The position numbers and the translations under genes were made by a program. A DNA stretch of 42,788 nt from Flavobacteriaceae bacterium (GTDB lineage: Bacteria > Bacteroidota > Bacteroidia > Flavobacteriales > Flavobacteriaceae): the NCBI GenBank assembly GCA_029248185.1, contig JAQWJV010000047.1, forward strand, positions 1-42,788. Reading direction: 5' to 3'. The notes below the pieces were generated by a model. The model did not search any database. It was not told where the DNA came from and saw nothing but the letters and a program-made list of their open reading frames with translations. Below, one piece after another: positions 16,250 to 25,375 of this stretch. Numbering within the stretch: position 1 is the stretch's first letter; each line of letters starts with the position of its first letter.

Positions 16250-17839
16250 TTAAGTTATTTTCTCGTTGGGAATCGTAATACTAATAATCGTACCCACATC
16301 TTTTTTACTTTCTAAATTAATGCTGCCTTTATGAAGGTCAACAATTCGTTTTACATAGGCCAAACCCAATCCATGCCCTTTGGTATTATGAATATTTCCT
16401 GAACTTGCTCTGTAGAATTTTTCAAAGACTTTTTTCTGAGTACTCGTACTCATTCCGATTCCATTGTCTTGAACTTTAAAAATAAAATTTGAATCGTCAT
16501 TTAACGTTTCAATTACAATTTTAGGTGTATTCACTGAGTATTTTAGAGCATTATCCAAAAGATTAATCACAATATTAGTCAAGTGACTCTTATTACCATT
16601 TATCACACTATTATTGGCATTAAAGTGAGTCTGTAGTTTCCCTGATTTACTTTTGAGAATTAAGTTAATATGATGAATCGAATCTTTTATAATTTCATGT
16701 AAATCAATTGAAGTTTTTTGAATGGGTTCGTTACTTCGCTCAAGTTGTGAAATACGCAATACACTCTCAACTTGAGTAAGCATCCTGCTGTTTTCTTCCC
16801 GAATCATTTTAACATAACGTGCCACCGTATCTGGAACTCCAATGGACTTGGGGTTAGATATAGCATCCAGTGCTAAATTAATGGTCGCTATGGGGGTTTT
16901 AAATTCGTGTGACATATTGTTAATGAAGTCCGTTTTTATTTCTGATATTTTTTTCTGGCGAATGATTTGATACAAGGCACTACTGGAAACCAAAACAATA
17001 AAAAGGGTAAGAAAAAGAGTCAACCCTCCCACACCTAAAATAGACGAAAAAACATAGGCATCCTTTTTGGGAAATGAAACTACAAGTTCATACTTTCCAA
17101 GCCCATTTTGATCAATAAAAATTGGGGTTGTATAGCGAAAGCCTTCTTGCTCTTCGGCATAATTATTGGATTTAATCTTTGTCGCCAAACCGTCATTATA
17201 GATGCCAAATTCATAGGGAGTGACGATTTTTTTGGCATCAAACTCACGCTTTAATACAAAATCTAATTCATCAACATTCAAACGTTTATGAATCGGAATA
17301 TTATCGGTATAACTCATAAAAGCCGCCTGAATTCGTTGATTGGTAATATTCATTCGGTCTACCGTCTTAATCTTTTCAATAGAACTTGCAATATTGTTTT
17401 CACGATCAAAAACATCATTTTTATTAATGATGGTGGTACTTTTAAGTTGTTTTACATCAGTCAATCTACTAATGGTATCTCCAAGCTTAGGATCTAAATA
17501 TGGGGTGACATTATAGTCTTCTTCCAAAATACCAAAAGCATAATAAGAAAAGAGGTTATTGGTTTTATCCTCATCTAAAAACAAGAATAAATTAGCTAAG
17601 CTTGCATCATCTGGAGTATCTAAGGAATCAATCAGACTTTCATATTTCGAAATATAATCCGTTAACTCGCGCTCCTGAATCTCTTTGGCAACAATTTGAA
17701 GGGATTGCTGAACGGCAAGTGAAAACTCTTTCTCTTTATCGTTCCATGCTGAATAAATCCAATACCCCTGCAATAGAACTATTCCCAAAACAGAAATAAT
17801 CATAAAACTGACTAAAGAGATAAATATGGTTTTTTTCAT
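16250..17839 (-). CDS. Sensor histidine kinase (RprX-like)
   Basis: This membrane kinase has 529 residues. The first helix is at about 7-29, a periplasmic sensor region of about 235 residues follows, then the second helix (about 265-290). The kinase core has the phosphorylated histidine H311 in MSHEFKTPIA, the N box with NLLDNALKYS (426-435), the G1 box DNGIGM (458-463), and the G2 box GHGLGL (488-493). It phosphorylates the adjacent response regulator. The periplasmic domain has no motif I recognise. Its start is 93 bases from the coaE stop and a TAATTTTT sequence upstream is only an approximate -7 box. Confidence 0.92.
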   Translation of the reverse strand: MKKTIFISLVSFMIISVLGIVLLQGYWIYSAWNDKEKEFSLAVQQSLQIVAKEIQERELTDYISKYESLIDSLDTPDDASLANLFLFLDEDKTNNLFSYYAFGILEEDYNVTPYLDPKLGDTISRLTDVKQLKSTTIINKNDVFDRENNIASSIEKIKTVDRMNITNQRIQAAFMSYTDNIPIHKRLNVDELDFVLKREFDAKKIVTPYEFGIYNDGLATKIKSNNYAEEQEGFRYTTPIFIDQNGLGKYELVVSFPKKDAYVFSSILGVGGLTLFLTLFIVLVSSSALYQIIRQKKISEIKTDFINNMSHEFKTPIATINLALDAISNPKSIGVPDTVARYVKMIREENSRMLTQVESVLRISQLERSNEPIQKTSIDLHEIIKDSIHHINLILKSKSGKLQTHFNANNSVINGNKSHLTNIVINLLDNALKYSVNTPKIVIETLNDDSNFIFKVQDNGIGMSTSTQKKVFEKFYRASSGNIHNTKGHGLGLAYVKRIVDLHKGSINLESKKDVGTIISITIPNEKIT

Positions 17840-17932
17840 TTTCTCAACTAAACCCTAATTGTGGAAAAATTATATACTTTGTGCAAATTTCATTTTTTTA
17901 AATTAAAAAAAATCCCAATGGTATGTTAATCC

Positions 17933-18517
17933 TTAAAATTCACTTTTCAACATTGACAAAATTTGTTTTGCTTGCTCAATAGCTGCTTCAAGGTATTCAT
18001 TTTGTATGACATAATCTGAAAGCTCAACTTTTTTAACATCAGACCATTGGTGCTTCATTCTTGCCTGTATCGCTTCTTTTGTGCTATGATCCCGCTCCAT
18101 TACTCTTTGAATCCTCTGTTCCTTGGGTGCACAAACTAAAATAATTGCATCACAACTCTTAAAGGCTCCCGATTCAAATAAAATGGCCGCTTCTTTAATA
18201 ACAAACGGAGCCCCTTTATTCTTTAATTTAAACTGTTCAAAAGCATAGCTTACAGCAGGATGAACAATGGCATTGAGTTTTTCCAGCGCATTCTGATTAT
18301 TAAAAACAAGTTGAGCCAGTTGTCCACGATCTAGGGTTCCATCTTCTTTATAAAAAGCAGCACCCAATTTTACTATTAGTTGATCTTTCAATGATGTATT
18401 GAGCAATTCTTTCCCAACCGCATCAGAATCAAAACACGGTATTCCCTGAGATGCAAACCACTTTCGCAATGTACTCTTACCGCTACCTATCCCTCCTGTT
18501 AAACCGACTACTTTCAT
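17933..18517 (-). CDS. coaE: Dephospho-CoA kinase
   Basis: CoaE of 194 residues phosphorylates the 3'-hydroxyl of dephospho-CoA, the last step of coenzyme A synthesis. GLTGGIGSGKST at 5-16 is the P-loop, CFDSDAVGKELL at 28-39 is the substrate-binding region, and the lid segment has QRIQRVMERD. coaBC, for an earlier step, lies 4 kb upstream on the same strand. Its start overlaps the YbbR-protein stop by 4 bases. Its length and motifs are complete. Confidence 0.95.
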   Translation of the reverse strand: MKVVGLTGGIGSGKSTLRKWFASQGIPCFDSDAVGKELLNTSLKDQLIVKLGAAFYKEDGTLDRGQLAQLVFNNQNALEKLNAIVHPAVSYAFEQFKLKNKGAPFVIKEAAILFESGAFKSCDAIILVCAPKEQRIQRVMERDHSTKEAIQARMKHQWSDVKKVELSDYVIQNEYLEAAIEQAKQILSMLKSEF

Positions 18518-19476
18518 TTTCGAATCAAATAATTAACACTTTTAGGTTCCCAAATAACTTTTTTTACTTGACTGGGCTGCTTGACCAAGCGTATGGGTAA
18601 TTGGGTTGTTTTCTTTGAAGAAATTAAGTCATAATCAACGACCAAACTAAAATCTGCAGCTTTGACGCCACTGAAAATTGCCAATGGAAGGATCGCTTTA
18701 ATTGTTGTACTTGGAGGAAATAATTTGATTCTTAAATTGGAGGGTAAATTAATAATCTTGATGGGAACAATAAATTCTTTTTCTGAATACTTTGAAATTG
18801 ATTGCGCAATTTGAATCGTATCAACATCAAATTGTAATGCTTTAATAGGCTTCAGTTTCAATTTTGTTTTAAAATCGGTGTGCCCGTCATTCAACGAAAA
18901 GGGAAATGTTTGAATTTGAACTAAAGTATCTAAAACAGCACTAGAACCATGGACCAAAATACTATCTGGAACACTAGTCAATTGACCATCAGAAAGATAA
19001 CCCGGTCTCATCTTGATTGACACATTGGGAAAAACCTTGACTTTTTTTGTTGCCAACTTACTAAATTGAACACGTAAAGTATCCGTATTTATCGCATTCA
19101 ATTCCGTATTATCAAATAATTGTTGTCGAATTGAAAAACGTTGCTTCTCTATCGATACTATTCCTGATTCAGAATTGAAATCAGTAGATTCAAGCGCGAG
19201 CTCAATGGTATTTTTAAACATACGATACCATACGATTTCAATACCACTTGCTGTTATTGATAGATTAATCGTTGGATGATTATCCGTCAAAATAATACCC
19301 TTGGGAGGTTTGCTCCACACTAAATGAAAATCTTGATCAACTTGGTAACTATTGGACAGCTTAGTACTGACCCAAAAACTCAGAGAAAGCAGAACAAAAA
19401 GCAGAAAAAAACGAATGCGATCTCGAGAGGGAAATCGTTCTAAAATCTCTTCAAAACCTTTTGTTTTTGATTGCAT
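18514..19476 (-). CDS. YbbR-domain (CdaR-like) membrane-anchored protein
   Basis: This protein of 320 residues has one N-terminal membrane helix (about 22-40, with FFLLFVLLSLSFWVSTKL) and an extracytoplasmic part of beta-rich YbbR repeats, recognisable in the pattern of PPKGI, VFPNVSIKMRPGYLS, SILVHGSS and PSNLRIKLFPPST. YbbR proteins include CdaR, which binds and tunes the c-di-AMP synthase CdaA in Firmicutes. A CdaA is encoded about 10 kb away, so a partnership is possible but not shown by position. It overlaps coaE by 4 bases and lies 32 bases after fabI. The similarity is by pattern, and I did not align it. Confidence 0.75.
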   Translation of the reverse strand: MQSKTKGFEEILERFPSRDRIRFFLLFVLLSLSFWVSTKLSNSYQVDQDFHLVWSKPPKGIILTDNHPTINLSITASGIEIVWYRMFKNTIELALESTDFNSESGIVSIEKQRFSIRQQLFDNTELNAINTDTLRVQFSKLATKKVKVFPNVSIKMRPGYLSDGQLTSVPDSILVHGSSAVLDTLVQIQTFPFSLNDGHTDFKTKLKLKPIKALQFDVDTIQIAQSISKYSEKEFIVPIKIINLPSNLRIKLFPPSTTIKAILPLAIFSGVKAADFSLVVDYDLISSKKTTQLPIRLVKQPSQVKKVIWEPKSVNYLIRK

Positions 19477-19508
19477 AATTCTTCATTCATTCAGAATAAA
19501 TCAATTGT

Positions 19509-20315
19509 TTACAAGGCGTCAATGATGTCTTGACTTACTCCAACATTTGAAAATCCTCCATCGTGAAATAGATTCTGTAGTGTAATTTTACGAGTATAAT
19601 CAGAAAATAAAGAAACGGTATAATCAGCACATTCTTTAGCAGTGGCATTTCCTAAAGGAGACATTTTTTCAGCATATTTTAGGAAGCCATCCAAGCCTTC
19701 AACTCCTTTTCCAGCTGTGGTTAGGGTTGGAGATTGAGAAATTGTATTGACACGGACTTTTTTATCCTTTCCAAAGAAATAGCCAAAACTACGAGCGATC
19801 GATTCCAAATAGGCTTTATTATCTGCCATATCGTTATAATTAGGAAATGTTCGCTGAGCAGCAATGTATGAAAGTGCTATAATGCTACCCCAAGGATTCA
19901 TGGCGTCTTTTTGATACAGACATTGCATGAGCTTATGAAAAGAAACCGCTGAAACATCCCAACCCTTAGCCATCCAATCGTGGTTTAAATCGGTATAATG
20001 TTTTCCTTTTCGAACGTTAACAGACATTCCTATGGAGTGAAGTACAAAATCAAGCTTTCCTCCAAGTATCTCTTGTGCTTGATCAATTAAATTATTTAAA
20101 TCTTCAATACTAGTTGCATCTGCTGCAATTACTTGAGATCCTGTTTTTTCTGCCAAGGCATTAATTGTTCCCATACGAAGAGCTACGGGCGCATTGGTCA
20201 ACACAAAAGTACCTCCTGCGTCTGCAACGGATTCTGCTGTTTTCCAAGCGATAGACTGATCGTCTAAAGCACCAAAAATAATTCCTTTTTTTCCTTCTAA
20301 AATCTTGTGTGTCAT
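19509..20315 (-). CDS. fabI: Enoyl-ACP reductase (NADH) FabI
   Basis: FabI of 268 residues reduces trans-2-enoyl-ACP in fatty-acid elongation. It is a short-chain dehydrogenase with the FabI type of site: Y160 and K167 in NYNDMADNKA, six residues apart. The cofactor-binding N-terminus GIIFGALDDQSIAW (11-24) lacks the usual three glycines, as in FabI. SQSPTLTTAGKGV near 190-202 is the mobile loop. A -7 box (TATCTTTG) lies just upstream inside the end of recN. It is a core biosynthetic enzyme and a triclosan target. Confidence 0.95.
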   Translation of the reverse strand: MTHKILEGKKGIIFGALDDQSIAWKTAESVADAGGTFVLTNAPVALRMGTINALAEKTGSQVIAADATSIEDLNNLIDQAQEILGGKLDFVLHSIGMSVNVRKGKHYTDLNHDWMAKGWDVSAVSFHKLMQCLYQKDAMNPWGSIIALSYIAAQRTFPNYNDMADNKAYLESIARSFGYFFGKDKKVRVNTISQSPTLTTAGKGVEGLDGFLKYAEKMSPLGNATAKECADYTVSLFSDYTRKITLQNLFHDGGFSNVGVSQDIIDAL

Positions 20316-20332
20316 CTGTTAAAATTTGTTTT

Positions 20333-20340
20333 CAAAGATA
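20333..20340 (-). promoter_or_regulatory. -7 box upstream of fabI
   Basis: TATCTTTG on the minus strand matches TAnnTTTG exactly and would start transcription about 12 bases before the fabI ATG. No TTG is found at the right distance upstream. Confidence 0.4.
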
Positions 20341-20343
20341 CGT

Positions 20344-21996
20344 TTAATTCATTAATTGTTTAGCGTGTGCTCTTGCGGTAGGAGTTATTTTATTTCCCGA
20401 TAGCATCATCGCAATTTCCTCTATTCGTTCTGCTGGAGTTAAGGGTATCAATTGAGAACGCGTTTTTCCACTTTTAGTGATTTTCTTAACTTTAAAATGG
20501 TGATTTCCTTTAGCCGCCACTTGAGGTAAATGCGTAATTGTCAATACCTGTAATTTATCTGAAAGTTTAATCATAAGTTCAGCAACACTGTCTGAGATTT
20601 TTCCCGAAACCCCAGTGTCAATCTCGTCAAAAATCAGAGTTGGAAGCTTTTTGTAATGTGATAAAATATATTTAATTCCTAACATAATTCTGGAAAGCTC
20701 CCCACCAGAAGCAACTTTTTTCAATAAGTTAAATTGACTTCCTTTATTAGAACTAAATTGAAAAGAAATCATATCCATACCATTAAATACATATTCAGAA
20801 GTAGGCTTTAAATCAATTTTAAAAACAGCATCGGGCATTCCCATTTCACCTACTAGACGTTTTAATTCCTTTTCCAGTAATGTAGTAGCCTGTTTTCTAT
20901 TTCTTGAAATAGACTTTGCCAGTGCTTTCAAATCACCTTCCAATTCTGTTTGTTTTTTTGACAATCTTTTTAGAGTGTCTTCAATATCAAAAGTGTCCTG
21001 GAGTTCTGTTTCCAATGATTTTTTTACTTCCAAAAGCGCTTCTATGGTTTGCACTTTATGCTTTTGGAACAGTCCATTAATTTGATCTAGCTCTGCTTGT
21101 AATTCCTCTAATTCATTAGGGTTAACTTCTAAGTTCTCAAGAAGCTTTTTGCATTCGCTTAGTAAATCTTCTGTCTCCACAGCAAGGCCCTTCATACGCC
21201 CACTAAGTGCGGAAAATTGAGGAGATTTTTGAACCAATCCTTGGCTTAGTAAATTCAATCTCAGTATCTGATCAAAAACACCACTAGTTTCATTTTCTAA
21301 TAGTTCAATGCACTCGCCTAAATTAGATTGCAAATATTCTACGTGGGAGAGCGAAGCGATTTTCTCTTCTAGTTCAGAAAATCTTTCGACTTTTAAGTCG
21401 ACTGCATCCAATTCATCAAACTGAAATTGTTTAAACTCTAAAGATTCTAATGATTTCTTTTTTTGTTGTAACCAATGGGTATAGTCCTTGGTGACTTTTT
21501 TGAATTCCTGCAAACGGTCAGTAAACTTTTGCAATAGTAAATCATTTCCCCCCAAAGCATCCAAAACATCAAATTGACGATCATTCTCAAGTAAGGATTG
21601 GGTCTCGTTTTGGGAATGTATATCAATCAATCTTTTTCCTACTTGTTGCAAAATATGAAGAGAAACTGGACTGTCATTTATAAAAGCTCTTGACTTACCT
21701 TGTGGAAGAATCTCACGTCGCAAAAACGTTTGATGGTCATAATCTAACTCTAGCGATTGAAAAAGAGATTCTAATGCCAGGGATTTTAAATCAAAGGTTG
21801 CTTCAATAATACACTTTTTCGAAGTATCTAGTAGTGTAGATGTGTCGGCTCGCTTTCCCAAAACTAGGGAAAGACCTCCCAGCAAAATAGATTTACCTGC
21901 ACCTGTTTCACCTGTAATACATGTCATTCCTTCCAAAAAAGAGACTTCCAGATGCTCGATTAGAGCAAAGTTTTGTATTTGAAGATGCGTTAACAA
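20344..21996 (-). CDS. recN: DNA repair protein RecN
   Basis: RecN of 550 residues is an SMC-like ATPase used in double-strand break repair. The N-terminal ATP-binding half begins LTHLQIQNFALIEHLEV and carries the P-loop GETGAGKS at 30-37. A long coiled coil fills about 150-370. The C-terminal half has the signature VASGGELSRIMLGIK and the Walker B LIFDEIDTGVSG, then the HLPQVA switch region. The start codon is TTG, supported by the usual N-terminus beginning there and by a near-consensus promoter 30 bases upstream. Confidence 0.95.
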   Translation of the reverse strand: MLTHLQIQNFALIEHLEVSFLEGMTCITGETGAGKSILLGGLSLVLGKRADTSTLLDTSKKCIIEATFDLKSLALESLFQSLELDYDHQTFLRREILPQGKSRAFINDSPVSLHILQQVGKRLIDIHSQNETQSLLENDRQFDVLDALGGNDLLLQKFTDRLQEFKKVTKDYTHWLQQKKKSLESLEFKQFQFDELDAVDLKVERFSELEEKIASLSHVEYLQSNLGECIELLENETSGVFDQILRLNLLSQGLVQKSPQFSALSGRMKGLAVETEDLLSECKKLLENLEVNPNELEELQAELDQINGLFQKHKVQTIEALLEVKKSLETELQDTFDIEDTLKRLSKKQTELEGDLKALAKSISRNRKQATTLLEKELKRLVGEMGMPDAVFKIDLKPTSEYVFNGMDMISFQFSSNKGSQFNLLKKVASGGELSRIMLGIKYILSHYKKLPTLIFDEIDTGVSGKISDSVAELMIKLSDKLQVLTITHLPQVAAKGNHHFKVKKITKSGKTRSQLIPLTPAERIEEIAMMLSGNKITPTARAHAKQLMN

Positions 21997-22024
21997 GGCG
22001 TTTAAACTAATTAAAAATTCGTTT

Positions 22025-22051
22025 GAAAGATACGGATATTCTAAAAATCAA
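22025..22051 (-). promoter_or_regulatory. Promoter of recN
   Basis: On the minus strand TTG (22051-22049), a 16-base spacer and TATCTTTC (22032-22025) match the consensus with one change in the last base of the -7 box. Its TTG overlaps the stop codon of the DUF4835 gene. Confidence 0.45.
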
Positions 22052-22938
22052 GCCTTGATTTGTTTCCATCTTGCACCAAAAAATGGAGCAATTTTTTTTA
22101 AAATCTCCTCGGTCTCTTTAAAATCTACTTTCGGACCTTCTTGAAAGAGATTAACAATCTCCTCAACTTTTGCATCAAAAAATATTTGAATGAGAAAATT
22201 ATTGGGCCTTCTTTGATTGAGAGGTTCAAGCTTTTTGAGGGCTTCCATTAATTTTGTTTTACCTTCCAATGGATCCTCCGTCATTCGATCTAACCCCTCA
22301 CGATGATAATCATAGAGTGTCTGTCTAAACTCTCTAAAAGTATTGGAGCGTAAAGCGTCGATTAACCAAAAACGGTTTCGTGTTGAATCCGAGGGTTTCC
22401 ATCCCTTATTCGAAGAGTTTTGTGCCAAATTAACAACCTGTAATGCTTTATTGTAATGGGTACTTCCCCCCTTTTGCTTAAAACTATCAGCATCCATACC
22501 AATAATTACAAAGGCATAATAACTGATCAAGGATATCAAATTAGATTCAAAACTTGATTGGTTAAAAAAAAGAGGCTCAAACTCCTGATAAGAAAAGACA
22601 ATGTCTTTGTCTAAAAAATTTAAAATGGGACTATCATAATTTGTATCAAAAACAGGACGCTGAGACTGAACCTGAAGGTTGGCTTCGAACTGTCCATTGT
22701 TGTATCCGGTGAGATTAAAAACAAAAGAACAAGTTATTCTTTCCTGATTCAAATAGGCTTCATCTGTCCATACCTGAGTATTGATAAACTCATTTAATGA
22801 ACGTTCAAGAGTTTTAAAAACTTGCTGGTTGGTCTGATTGACTAGGTCAGCATTGACTATAACCTGAGCATTGAGCTCTTGAGCATTAGTTCTTCCAATC
22901 AGGCATAAAAAAAACAAAAAAAATAAGTTACGAATCAT
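22048..22938 (-). CDS. DUF4835 family secreted protein
   Basis: This protein of 296 residues from the chosen ATG starts with a signal peptide (MIRNLFFLFFLCLIGRTNA, cut before QE). Longer in-frame starts upstream lie inside coaBC and would bury this signal. The mature part begins ELNAQVIVNADLVNQTN and contains blocks typical of DUF4835: PVFDTNYDSPILNF, DIVFSYQEFEPL and GMDADSFKQKGG. The function is unknown; in Flavobacteria the gene regularly follows coaBC. Its start lies 11 bases inside the coaBC end, so translation may be coupled. It probably resides in the periplasm or at the outer membrane. Confidence 0.85.
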   Translation of the reverse strand: MIRNLFFLFFLCLIGRTNAQELNAQVIVNADLVNQTNQQVFKTLERSLNEFINTQVWTDEAYLNQERITCSFVFNLTGYNNGQFEANLQVQSQRPVFDTNYDSPILNFLDKDIVFSYQEFEPLFFNQSSFESNLISLISYYAFVIIGMDADSFKQKGGSTHYNKALQVVNLAQNSSNKGWKPSDSTRNRFWLIDALRSNTFREFRQTLYDYHREGLDRMTEDPLEGKTKLMEALKKLEPLNQRRPNNFLIQIFFDAKVEEIVNLFQEGPKVDFKETEEILKKIAPFFGARWKQIKA

Positions 22939-24136
22939 GGGGTATGATTTGGTCAAAAATAGCTTCTGCACAAGCATCTTTGGATTGCAATGGAAAAGCA
23001 TGCATACTCTTATCTGAATGTATAAAAGTGATTTTATTGGTGGGGACAGAAAATCCTGCTCCCGCATCTTGGAGAGAATTGAGTACAATTCCATCTAGAT
23101 TTTTTCGCTCAAGTTTTTCCAGAGCATTTTCTAACTCATTATTTGTTTCCAAAGCAAACCCTAAAAGGTACTGCGCTTTTTTATGGGTTCCCATATAGGC
23201 TAGGATATCTTGTGTGGGAACAAGATTGAGTGTCATGTGACCCGCATTTTTTTTAATTTTTTGTTCTTCCTTTCGATCGGGCTTATAATCAGCCACTGCA
23301 GCAGCTGCAATAGCAATATCAACGGAATCATAGGTTTCTTTTACCATTTCAAACATCTTTGAAGCACTTACAACGGCTTTGAGTTCAATCTGAGGGTGTC
23401 TAATTTTTTCTGTGGTTGGACCACTAACAAGGATTACTTTTGCGCCTAAATTTGCTGCAACCTCAGCCAAGGCGAAACCCATTTTTCCTGAAGCGTGATT
23501 TCCAATAAATCGAACTGGGTCAATGGCTTCATAGGTAGGTCCTGCAGTAATCAAGACAAGCTTATCTTTTAGCGGCAAATTAGGATTGAAAAAATCCACA
23601 ACATAATTGACTATTTGTTGGGGTTCCAACATGCGTCCTTTCCCTTCCAATCCGCTCGCTAAAAATCCTTCCCCTACGGGTAACAGTTTGTTTCCAAAAG
23701 AAGATAATGTCTTTATGTTTTTTTGGTTAGAAGGATGCGCAAACATATCTAAATCCATTGCTGGAGCAATGAAAACAGGACATTTGGCAGAAAGATAAAC
23801 GGCAAGGAGTAAATTATTACAACGTCCCTGAGCCATTGCAGAAAGCGTGTTCGAGGTGGCTGGGGCAATTAGAAAGAGGTCCGCCCAAAGCCCCAATTTT
23901 ACATGATCATTCCAGAGTGGGTTGTCTTGATCAGTAGAAGTAAAACTAGATAACACAGGGTTTGTTGACACAGTCGCTAGGGTCAAAGGGGTGACAAAAT
24001 CTTTGGCCGAAGGAGTCATTACGACTCTAACCTCAGCGCCATTTTTCACCAATTCACGAACCAACAAAGGAGTTTTGTAAGCGGCAATTCCTCCCGAAAT
24101 TCCGAGTAAAATCTTTGTCCCGCTCAGTAAGCTCAT
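22928..24136 (-). CDS. coaBC: Bifunctional CoaBC: phosphopantothenoylcysteine synthetase/decarboxylase
   Basis: This enzyme of 402 residues joins cysteine to 4'-phosphopantothenate and decarboxylates the product in coenzyme A synthesis. The N-terminal flavoprotein CoaC part has GISGGIAAYK (12-21), the catalytic histidine H78 in WNDHVKL and APAMDLDMF (124-132; more often PAMN). The lid normally holding a catalytic cysteine reads LASGLEGKGRM, with serine S161 in its place. The CoaB part starts near 190, with ITAGPTYEAIDPVRFIGN and ASGKMG. It lies between rpoZ and DUF4835 in the flavobacterial order. Confidence 0.94.
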   Translation of the reverse strand: MSLLSGTKILLGISGGIAAYKTPLLVRELVKNGAEVRVVMTPSAKDFVTPLTLATVSTNPVLSSFTSTDQDNPLWNDHVKLGLWADLFLIAPATSNTLSAMAQGRCNNLLLAVYLSAKCPVFIAPAMDLDMFAHPSNQKNIKTLSSFGNKLLPVGEGFLASGLEGKGRMLEPQQIVNYVVDFFNPNLPLKDKLVLITAGPTYEAIDPVRFIGNHASGKMGFALAEVAANLGAKVILVSGPTTEKIRHPQIELKAVVSASKMFEMVKETYDSVDIAIAAAAVADYKPDRKEEQKIKKNAGHMTLNLVPTQDILAYMGTHKKAQYLLGFALETNNELENALEKLERKNLDGIVLNSLQDAGAGFSVPTNKITFIHSDKSMHAFPLQSKDACAEAIFDQIIPHDS

Positions 24137-24138
24137 TC

Positions 24139-24468
24139 TTAGCTATTAGGTTCTTCTGTGTTACGGTGGTAAATGTTATCATTCAACCACTCTTCAACCG
24201 CCAATGCATGTGGTTTGGGTAAACGCTCGTAAAAACGAGAAACTTCAATTTGCTCTTTGTTTTCGAAGATTTCTTCTAAACTGTCATTGTGCGTAGCAAA
24301 TTCCTCTAATTTTTCATGCAATTCTTTTTTAATATCTAAATTAATTTGAATCGAACGTTTAGCTATAATGGCTAAAGCTTCATAAATATTTTCTGTAGCA
24401 GCCTCAAGCTTGTTACGGTCATAGGTCTTTGAATTTAAGGCAGCTTTTGATTCTCTATACTTCGTCAT
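24139..24468 (-). CDS. rpoZ: RNA polymerase omega subunit (RpoZ/Rpb6 family)
   Basis: This small protein of 109 residues has the omega/Rpb6 core in the Bacteroidetes form: an N-terminal TYDRNKLEAATENIYEA segment (15-31), then AIIAKRSIQINLDIKKEL (33-50), which fits the helix that wraps the beta' C-terminus. The C-terminal tail is acidic. Omega helps assemble RNA polymerase. The position between bamD and coaBC is the usual one in this phylum, 2 bases from coaBC and 4 from bamD. The short length and divergent sequence are normal for this group. Confidence 0.88.
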   Translation of the reverse strand: MTKYRESKAALNSKTYDRNKLEAATENIYEALAIIAKRSIQINLDIKKELHEKLEEFATHNDSLEEIFENKEQIEVSRFYERLPKPHALAVEEWLNDNIYHRNTEEPNS

Positions 24469-24472
24469 AATT

Positions 24473-25300
24473 CTATTTTGTGAGGGTTGTAGTAGTCGGT
24501 TCTAATTTTTCTATTTCTGAATTTACAGTTTTCATTTTATCGTCTAACTCGCTTAAAAACAAAGTTTCAGGGTAATAACGTAAAATAACATCGTATTGTT
24601 GTTTTAATTCCAGTAAACGATCTAATTTTTTTAAAGCGATACTGTTTATGGCAATCTCATAAGAGGCTTTGAATTTATTGAAAAGTGCAGCTTCTCTGTA
24701 TTTTGTTCCGGGAAATGCTGAGATAAAATTCTCACTTGCTTTAATGGCCGATTTATAATCTCTGATGGTGAAATACTGCTTCGCTATTTCAAAATCTTTT
24801 TGCTCTAATTTTTCTTGCAGTTCAGAAATCATCTGATTGGCTTCTTTAATATATTCAGAATTTGGATATAAATTTATGAAGACTTGGAGCTTTTCGATGG
24901 CTTTGAATGTATCCTTTTGATCCAAGCTGTACTTTGGAGATGAAAAATAATAGCTCTTGGCTGCTTTGAAAGTGGCTTCTTGAATGCGATCACTTTCGGG
25001 ATATGACTTAACGAAGTTTTCGTACTGATAAGCAGCGAGATAGTAATTTTTTGTTAGAAAATAGGAATCTGCAAAAAAGAATATAATTCGTTGTCCTTGT
25101 GGCTTTCCCCTGTATTTTGGAATAATTTGTTCAAATAAACGATTTGCTTTACGATATTCCCCACTATTATAATATATTTCAGCCTGCTTATATTTCCCAG
25201 AGGTATCATCACTATTTAAAAGTTTTTGATATTCATTACAGGAAATCAATGTTGAAAACAACAGCAATAAACTTATGACCGAAATAGATTTAAAATTCAT
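24473..25300 (-). CDS. bamD: Outer-membrane assembly lipoprotein BamD
   Basis: BamD of 275 residues is the TPR lipoprotein of the beta-barrel assembly complex. The lipobox LISC ends at C21. The mature part shows five tandem TPR-like repeats: KQAEIYYNSGEYRKANRLFEQ, QRIIFFFADSYFLTKNYYLA, KAAKSYYFSSP, QYFTIRDYKSAIKASENF and FNKFKASYEIAIN. It works with BamA to insert outer-membrane proteins and is generally essential. The gene follows dapA after a 75-base gap that contains an inverted repeat. It probably heads the bamD-rpoZ-coaBC-DUF4835 unit. Confidence 0.92.
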   Translation of the reverse strand: MNFKSISVISLLLLFSTLISCNEYQKLLNSDDTSGKYKQAEIYYNSGEYRKANRLFEQIIPKYRGKPQGQRIIFFFADSYFLTKNYYLAAYQYENFVKSYPESDRIQEATFKAAKSYYFSSPKYSLDQKDTFKAIEKLQVFINLYPNSEYIKEANQMISELQEKLEQKDFEIAKQYFTIRDYKSAIKASENFISAFPGTKYREAALFNKFKASYEIAINSIALKKLDRLLELKQQYDVILRYYPETLFLSELDDKMKTVNSEIEKLEPTTTTLTK

Positions 25301-25326
25301 CCTGCGAAAGTACTAAATATCACTGA

Positions 25327-25349
25327 CTTTGGAAATTTTTATTCCAAAG
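25327..25349. repeat. 8-bp inverted repeat between dapA and bamD
   Basis: CTTTGGAA at 25327-25334 and TTCCAAAG at 25342-25349 are perfectly complementary with a 7-base AT-only loop. The site lies in the only sizeable gap of the dapA-to-coaBC run, upstream of bamD. No T-run follows in the direction of transcription, so it is more likely an operator or mRNA fold than a terminator. A third TTCCAAA lies beside the dapA stop and could compete in pairing. Confidence 0.5.
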
Positions 25350-25375
25350 ACAATGTTAAAGTATTTTTTTTGGAA

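Noticed and set aside
22939-23094. Longer N-terminus for the DUF4835 protein
   Set aside because: The extra 52 residues overlap coaBC in another frame and would place the signal peptide in the interior of the protein.
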